From: Fagopyrum homotropicum
Taxonomy: Eukaryota; Streptophyta; Magnoliopsida; Caryophyllales; Polygonaceae
DNA length: 64,000 nucleotides
NCBI GenBank assembly: GCA_033239125.1
Contig: BSWB01000005.1
Span: forward strand, 100,997,994 to 101,061,993
Reading direction: 5' to 3'
Shown here: piece after piece, positions 58,891 through 64,000 of the stretch
Layout: each line of letters starts with the position of its first letter
How positions within the stretch are numbered: position 1 is the first letter of the stretch
The notes under the pieces: model-generated
What the model was told of the DNA's origin: nothing
The model's database searches: none
Seen by the model: the letters and a program-made list of their open reading frames with translations, nothing else
Program-made: the position numbers and the translations under genes

Positions 58891-60817
58891 TGTAACACTC
58901 CGAATTTATGTGACTCGGAGTGCCACATTGGGCTAGAATCTCACAATGGTTCCTGACTCTAGTCTGACAACAAGTTCACTGGACCTTACAACATGACACT
59001 GACTGATATAAAACAAATACATAAAACTGTATAAAACTGTATAACCCAAAAGGTAAGACAATATAGCCGAGTACGAAACATAACACCCTTACACAGGAGG
59101 TAACAAAAGACCAACCTGATGCAAGAGGGAAAGATAACAAACCCAAAAGCCCACACAACCTATGTACGAGACGTCCTCGGCCTGCCACTCTACTAGATCA
59201 CCCAGCAGCATGTCTATCCTGTGGCGCATCTACAACATGGTAATAAACCATTAGCTATCCATACACATATATAGGGTAATGCATAAGCACAATCATAAGT
59301 AAGGGAAAATAAACACATCAGCCTGTTTCCACTCATTTACCCATTTAATCATCTCAATATAATGGTCATTCACTCAAATCGTATAGATATAATACATATG
59401 AAACTATGTGACACGAGGACCAATATATTCTCGCCTCTGAGCCTGCTACCCAACCGTACTAGTATCGGTCACACAATCCGTGTACCCTATGAGAGTGGAT
59501 TGCGCCCTTCCTGTAAACCGGCCTGACCTGACCCAAGAGAACCTCCCAGACTCCACGGCGGGATGAAAGGGAAAGGTTATCATAACCATGCATACGGGAC
59601 AATCAATAAAACATAGGTCGGTAAATACGACATCACATGCTATCATAGAATACATACAAGCACACACCACTCATGCAAACACCCAGTATGAGGATGGTAG
59701 CTAAGTAAGTCCTACAGACTTACCTCAACCTCGATCACAACTCAACCACGATCACCTCTACACTGGAGGGACAACACAACCTATAAACAAGGCATTAGGA
59801 GATATATCAGACTCCTAACCACATCAGGGTCACACCTAGACCCGAAGGGATCCAAAGGATCAACCTCAACCTCACTCACAACCTAACGAACCTCAAAAGT
59901 AATACATGGCATAAACCGATCATAAACATCATCAAAACTCAACCTCACACATCTATCATTATCCTAAGAACTCATACTAGGAAATGAGGGAACAAAGGCA
60001 CCCTAAGGAAGGCCTAAAAGCAACACACACCTGCACAACCAAGGAAAACATCAAGTTGATGCAGGTGGGCGCAGGGGCGGCTCACTTGTGGCGCAGGGGC
60101 GGTGCACTGGCCGGCGCAAGGCCGGCTATAGGGTGGAGCAAGGGCGGCTGGTGTGCAGAAGACACCACTTCAGCTCCTTCTTCACTTCTACCTTCGATTC
60201 TCTACCCTTCTTCACTCCAACAGCAACATACATGTGTGACATACATATATATACATCCACATAAGCCAAATCATGGCTGAACATGATCCAATCCTAAGGA
60301 AAGCTAAACTAAGCTAAGGAAAGATAGGAAAAATGAAGAAAAGAAGAAAGGAAGTGGAGAAGCCATAAAAGATTACCAACAAGCTCTCCAAGAGATCAAC
60401 ATAGCACCAACAACACCCTCAAGCTGGCTCCATAAGGCACAACATCATCATCAACATCAAGGCTAAGCCAAACTAGGCAAGATCTCTTACAAAAACTCAA
60501 ACCAAGATCAACCAAGGTGATTCAAGAGAGGAGAAGAGAAGAAATTGTGCATAAGGCGAGAGAGAGAGATCAGAGAATGTAAACCCTCATCAGAGGTAAG
60601 GGAAGAAGATATATATATAAGTGAAAAGGGTAAAACACGAGTCAAAGAGGTCCAAGAAGGCGGCTGCAGCACACAGAGCCGCGGAGGCGAACCTTGTGAG
60701 CCGTAGGGGCGGACCAGGCTAGGCGCAGGGGCGCCCCCTGGGTCACGCAGGGGCGGGTCAGGCATAAACTTGGCCCCTCTGCTCCCTCTCTCAACACTCA
60801 GCAACTAGGCTCTTAGA
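58891..60817 (-). repeat. Gyp5 right LTR (5' LTR)
   Basis: 1927 bp, uninterrupted, and the key to decoding the left LTR. It starts TGTAACACTCC and ends CTCTTAGA, where the left copy has CTCTTACA. It holds GC-rich repeats GGCGCAGGGGCGG at 60065-60155 and 60678-60765. A minus-strand TATA-like stretch lies at about 60608-60622. Confidence 0.9.
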
Positions 60818-60893
60818 ACTTCAAAGGCGGTGCAAGCACCGGGACGGGATAGTGAAGGAAAATTAGATTGAAGTGAACATTTAGGGCCCGTTT

Positions 60894-61181
60894 GATTTTA
60901 ACTCCGGAATCAAAAATGGAATGGAAACGAATCTAGTCCATACATATACCCTTATTCATGAAAATTTTTGGAATCATTCCTTGTGGTTTGAAGTAATTGG
61001 AGTAGAGTTTAATTACTTTTAATACCCTATAGGGTAATAAAATGTGGGGAATCAAGGGCAATTTGCCTTAAGTCACAAGGAATGATTTCATACAATTTCA
61101 TGAATAAGGATATAGATATGAACTAAATTCGTTTCCATTCCGTTTCCGTTTCCGTTTCCGGAGTTGGAAACAAACAGGCCT
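60894..61181. mobile_element. 288-bp fold-back MITE, PIF/Harbinger-like
   Basis: Terminal inverted repeats begin GGGCCCGTTTGATTTTAACT (left) and AGGCCTGTTTGTTTCCAACT (right, reverse strand) and extend as an imperfect fold-back of about 110 bp per arm. Both arms contain GGAATGGAAACGAAT, CCTTATTCATGAAA and ATCATTCCTTGTG. TTA lies on both sides (60891-60893 and 61182-61184), the 3-bp duplication typical of PIF/Harbinger. It has no coding capacity. The superfamily is inferred from duplication size. Confidence 0.8.
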
Positions 61182-61184
61182 TTA

Positions 61185-62089
61185 TTGTTTTTCTTTCTTT
61201 CATTAAATATTCTTTATTCCCTCTATTTGTTCTTAATTATAATTTTGTGCCCAAACTTTTTTCTAATCGCCACGTGGACACTATAAACATAGTTTTCGCT
61301 GAAAAATAATCGCTACTAAATTTTGTTTAGCAGTAAATAATTTCTATACAAATTGGTGATTCAAAATTCAATTTATCATTTTTTATTGATGGACAATAGT
61401 TCATACCATTCTTAATAAACTTTTCAATACATAAGTTTTTAGTGGTTGCAATAACTTAACTTGTATTATTTTTGTAAATAGACCGATCTTGATAAATCAA
61501 TGATATATTATGGAAAGAAATAAATTAAAACGATAAATATACTAGGAAAACAAATTATCATATATATATTTTTTTATATTTTTAATAAGATATTTTATAT
61601 TGTTCACAATATCTAATATACAATCGGAGTAATGTGTTTAGGATGTCGCATCCGTTTGAGCCCAATCAGTTTCTCTAGATACTTATTTTATGACTTTTGT
61701 TGTTTATTCTTGTTGGTACCTACATAAATAATAAAACAATGAGTTAAATTATGATAATAATAAGATAAAATCGATAATCTGAATAACTGGTTATTAAAAA
61801 AGTAAAAAAATAAAGTCAATATATAATAGTTATATAGTTCATAAAGAAAATATTTACCGTTGAGAAAATTTGATGTGTTTAATCAATTTCTATGATAATA
61901 TGTACACGACCTATGTGTATTGTGAATTTCAGAAGAGAATCATTGAATATATCGCCGGTACCTGAGCCTATAATAAAAATAATATATAAATTTAACGTGT
62001 TAGCAAAGTAGAGATTTATAGTTTTAATTAAATTGTTAATGAAAATATAAATAAAATATGATATTCATAAAAAAGTAAGGGTTAAATAG
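61185..62089. other. AT-rich region downstream of the cysteine-rich peptide gene
   Basis: No ORF is supported. On the minus strand there are exon-like islands with splice-like borders: about 61975-61859 (acceptor TATTATAG before it, donor-like G/GTAAATA after it) and a stretch starting near 61718 after TTATGTAG. These could be 3' untranslated or alternative terminal exons of the peptide gene. This is weak without transcript data. Confidence 0.35.
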
Positions 62090-62262
62090 TTATATACGCA
62101 ATAATGTCGCGGTCGCATCACATTTGTCGGTGAGTGGTGAGTTATGATGACATTTGCATTTTAAAACACAACCGAAACGTTGATGAGGTGAACACTTTGT
62201 TCCACGGCACCCCTTGACACAATTCGTATAGCAATGTTTATTTATCTTCATCTCCTTGATAA
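62090..62262 (-). other. Exon 2 of the cysteine-rich peptide gene (mature peptide)
   Basis: 173 nt after acceptor TTATTGTAG, ending TAA at 62092-62090. It carries all eight cysteine codons. Confidence 0.7.
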
Positions 62263-62838
62263 CTACAATAAATAATTTATGAAAACAAAAAGTATAGTGG
62301 TTAATTAATAGGTGACATGAGAATTTATTTTTTTGCTAGAAAAAAGTGATTTAAAGGACTAGATATTTTGATAAATCGAAAGATAAAAAATGTTCGATGA
62401 GTTTGTAATGGTATATGTGATTGTTTAAGTAAATTACACTACTTATCGTTGGGGACGGTTCATTTTTTTGTTCCAATTGATATTTTGGGTCGAAATGGAC
62501 CGACTCGAACCCGAACCAGAAAATCTTCACGGGACCAATCAATAGAAATAGAAAGAGTCTAAAACTTGGGCAAAAAGGCCCAATTTTATTAAAATAAAAT
62601 TGCTCCCACAAGTGTAAGGCCAAACTGAACCGGAACAAGAATTGAATATCATATCCGCTCCAATTGTAACTATAAATTTAATAGACTATTGTCACACCGA
62701 CAAATAAAATTATAAAAACAAAAATATCTCGGAAATAATATATTTACCGCTAGATGATTCCACTTGTATGGCCATTATCATCAAGGCCAAACAAATTAGA
62801 GTCAATGTAACTTGTTTGTTTCCTTGTAGCGTTGCCAT
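62090..62838 (-). CDS. Secreted cysteine-rich peptide, thionin-like (two exons)
   Basis: Exon 1 is 62838-62748 and exon 2 is 62262-62090, giving 87 residues. The intron (62747-62263, 485 bp) has donor G/GTAAATA and acceptor TTATTGTAG, phase 1. Exon 1 encodes a short polar start and a hydrophobic core (LTLICLALMIMAI) ending in small residues, a clear signal peptide. Exon 2 encodes the mature peptide with eight cysteines in the pattern C-x3-C-x3-C-x4-C-x7-C-x3-C-x1-C-x9-C and a basic charge. The signal-plus-cysteine layout fits plant thionin-like or other antimicrobial/signalling peptides; I cannot name the family with certainty. It is the only gene here not belonging to a transposon and it has no in-frame damage. 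Exon 2 might instead splice on near its stop to a further exon. Confidence 0.7.
62748..62838 (-). other. Exon 1 of the cysteine-rich peptide gene (signal peptide)
   Basis: 91 nt: ATG at 62838-62836, 30 codons plus one base, then donor GTAAATA at 62747. It encodes the N-terminal signal peptide. Confidence 0.7.
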
Positions 62839-63344
62839 GAATGATAAAATAAACTTGCTTATTGTGTACAACTATTTGAGGTACTGAAATGTTTTTTAGA
62901 AGGCTGATATATATATAGGGAAAGTGAGATTGCAATACTATGTATAATTTAGAAGAAGATCAATCAATGTAATTTATAAAAATCTTTTGCTTCAAAATAA
63001 CTTTTTATATGATAAATTACTATTTTCAGTATGGAATTACAATGCACATAGACATATAGTAGTCATTTCAATAATATACAAATATATTTTCTAAATTTTT
63101 TAAAAGGTATAAAATAAATGAATATGTCTCTATATAACTTAAAATCTACATTTCGAGGTTAAACCTTTTATTGTAAAAAAGGAAGTTGATCGGTGAAAGG
63201 GTCTCATGGATGGATGAATTTTCACAAATAATAATTTAATAAGCATATATCTATTAAGAACAATATCTAGTCTGTATTCAATAAGCTATTTTATCTTGAC
63301 ATGTGATTTTTTAAGGCGAAGAGAATAAACATATATTAAGAGTG
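62839..63344. other. AT-rich region upstream of the peptide gene
   Basis: No ORF is supported. On the minus strand TATATATAT at about 62908-62917 lies some 75 bp upstream of the ATG and could be its TATA box. The rest is AT-rich with no recognised element. Confidence 0.4.
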
Positions 63345-63480
63345 GTACAAACAATGACCTCACAATAAATCTAACTCTAGCTTGACAACAACAAACCTAA
63401 ATCTTGTAACAGGATACGATTTATAAAACTGAAAAATAATTATTATGCGAAAATCATGCAATGAAATGAAACTATCAACC
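63345..63480. repeat. Degenerate fragment of a Gyp5-like LTR
   Basis: Bases such as GACCTCACAAT, CTTGACAACAA and ATCTTGTAACA align in order with the LTR that starts at 63516 (GACCTCACAATGGG, TTTGACAACAA, ATCTTGCAACA). This looks like an older, decayed copy of the same LTR family. Confidence 0.5.
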
Positions 63481-63515
63481 TCAATACTAAATGATACCTA
63501 GCTAACTATCATAAT

Positions 63516-64000
63516 TGTAACACCCCGAATTCTCAAAACTCGGGACATTACTGGTTAGGACCTCACAATGGGTCCCGACCTCAGTTTGACAACAATATTA
63601 ATAGGATCTTGCAACAAGACACAAATAAAGAAAAACCGAAATTCATAAAATAGTATTTTTAAAGGTAATGAATGCAACACGGTTTAGCAGCCTAAAGTAT
63701 TTAAACAAGGGAAAAACGAACAACTGTCTTAACGAAAGAAAGAAAGACAAACACAACCCCAACTCCCACTCTAAGGAGTACGGAGACCCGGCTGACCACT
63801 ACTTCTGGATCACTCAGCTGCTGGTCTAACCTACAGTAAATCTAAAAACACAACAAGAGGAACCGTTAGCTGGTTATCTAAATATTAGAAGAATAATATT
63901 AGCACACACACACATAAAAACATAAACACCCATCATGCTTTCAAACAAGTTCATTTAATATCTTAAGTTAAGTTACTCATTCACGCTAATGATACTTATT
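63516..64000. repeat. Start of another Gyp5-like LTR, cut by window end
   Basis: TGTAACACCCCGAATTCTC at 63516 has the same start (TGTAACACYCC) and the same following layout (ACTCGG, CTCACAATGG, CTGAC or CCGAC, TGACAACAA) as the Gyp5 LTRs. It indicates a further related element to the right. Confidence 0.75.

Larger units (their letters stand above)
10656..60817 (-). mobile_element. Gyp5: Tekay/Del-like Ty3/gypsy element, interrupted by nested insertions
   Basis: The outermost element of the nest lies on the minus strand. Its LTRs begin TGTAACAC on the plus strand (10656 and 58891) and end at 46479 (CTCTTACA) and 60817 (CTCTTAGA). The flanks carry the 5-bp target duplication ACTTC at 10651-10655 and 60818-60822. 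Subtracting Ath2 (with Ath3), Ath4, Cop6 and their duplications leaves about 8.77 kb, a normal size. The primer site next to the right LTR matches initiator tRNA-Met with one mismatch. The integrase and RT style (for example YGRRCRTPLCWDE) points to the Tekay/Del chromovirus group, though no chromodomain survives. Confidence 0.88.

Noticed and set aside
62351..62638. 95-codon minus-strand ORF
   Set aside because: It falls inside the intron of the cysteine-rich peptide gene and has no recognisable domain.
62750..62935. 61-codon minus-strand ORF overlapping the peptide gene start
   Set aside because: It is in another frame; the frame starting at 62838 gives a signal peptide followed by a valid donor site, which is far more convincing.
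1..64000. CRISPR-like arrays from the regularly repeated short palindromes
   Set aside because: Spacing is irregular, spacers are not unique-length, the host is a plant, and no cas genes occur.

Overview
This is repeat-dense nuclear DNA from a flowering plant, probably a eudicot; the species cannot be told. Almost all of it is LTR retrotransposons, nested up to three deep. Plant origin follows from the Athila-type Ty3/gypsy elements with tRNA-Asp primer sites, a Tekay/Del-like Ty3/gypsy element with an initiator-Met primer site, a Ty1/copia element, a fold-back MITE, and one intron-containing gene for a small secreted cysteine-rich peptide. I saw no rRNA, tRNA, CRISPR or bacterial genes.

Layout. 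(1) 1-10318: Ath1, an Athila-like element cut off by the window start. It has gag-pol with two in-frame stops, an intact third ORF (5370-6935) and a 3' LTR with a duplicated end. (2) 10656-60817: Gyp5, a minus-strand Tekay/Del-like element of about 8.8 kb, expanded to 50 kb by insertions and bounded by ACTTC target duplications. Its left LTR received Ath2 (11764-34277, duplication AAAGG) and, 13 bp further on, Ath4 (34301-45707, minus strand, duplication GCCTA). Ath2's pol received Ath3 (18328-29743, duplication CCGCT/CCACT). Gyp5's 3' non-coding region received Cop6, a copia element (46629-54089, duplication ACCAT). (3) 60818-64000: the only stretch that looks like ordinary host DNA. It has a 288-bp fold-back MITE, a two-exon secreted cysteine-rich peptide gene on the minus strand (62838-62090), and the start of another Gyp5-like LTR at the window edge.

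All retrotransposon polyproteins here are broken, so none of these copies looks autonomous. Ath1's third ORF is the only long intact retrotransposon ORF. Ath3 has lost reverse transcriptase and RNase H in a deletion that keeps protease and integrase in one open frame.

Main hunt result. Each Athila element carries many copies of a short palindromic motif. The motif is specific to the element, but it sits at equivalent places in all of them: upstream of the LTR TATA box, as a nested inverted repeat in the leader, inside the coding region between protease and reverse transcriptase, and around the promoter of the third ORF. Ath1 and Ath2 use CCACGGCCGTGG, Ath3 uses CACCTCGRYCGAGGTG, and Ath4 uses AAAATCGGCCGATTTT. 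Ath2 and Ath4 have closely related bodies but different motifs, while Ath2 and the more distant Ath1 share one, so the set seems to switch in concert independently of the backbone. This resembles a diversifying recognition-site system whose binding partner is unknown. The four elements also share a second polypurine-tract-like sequence and a conserved, possibly structured 3' non-coding block.
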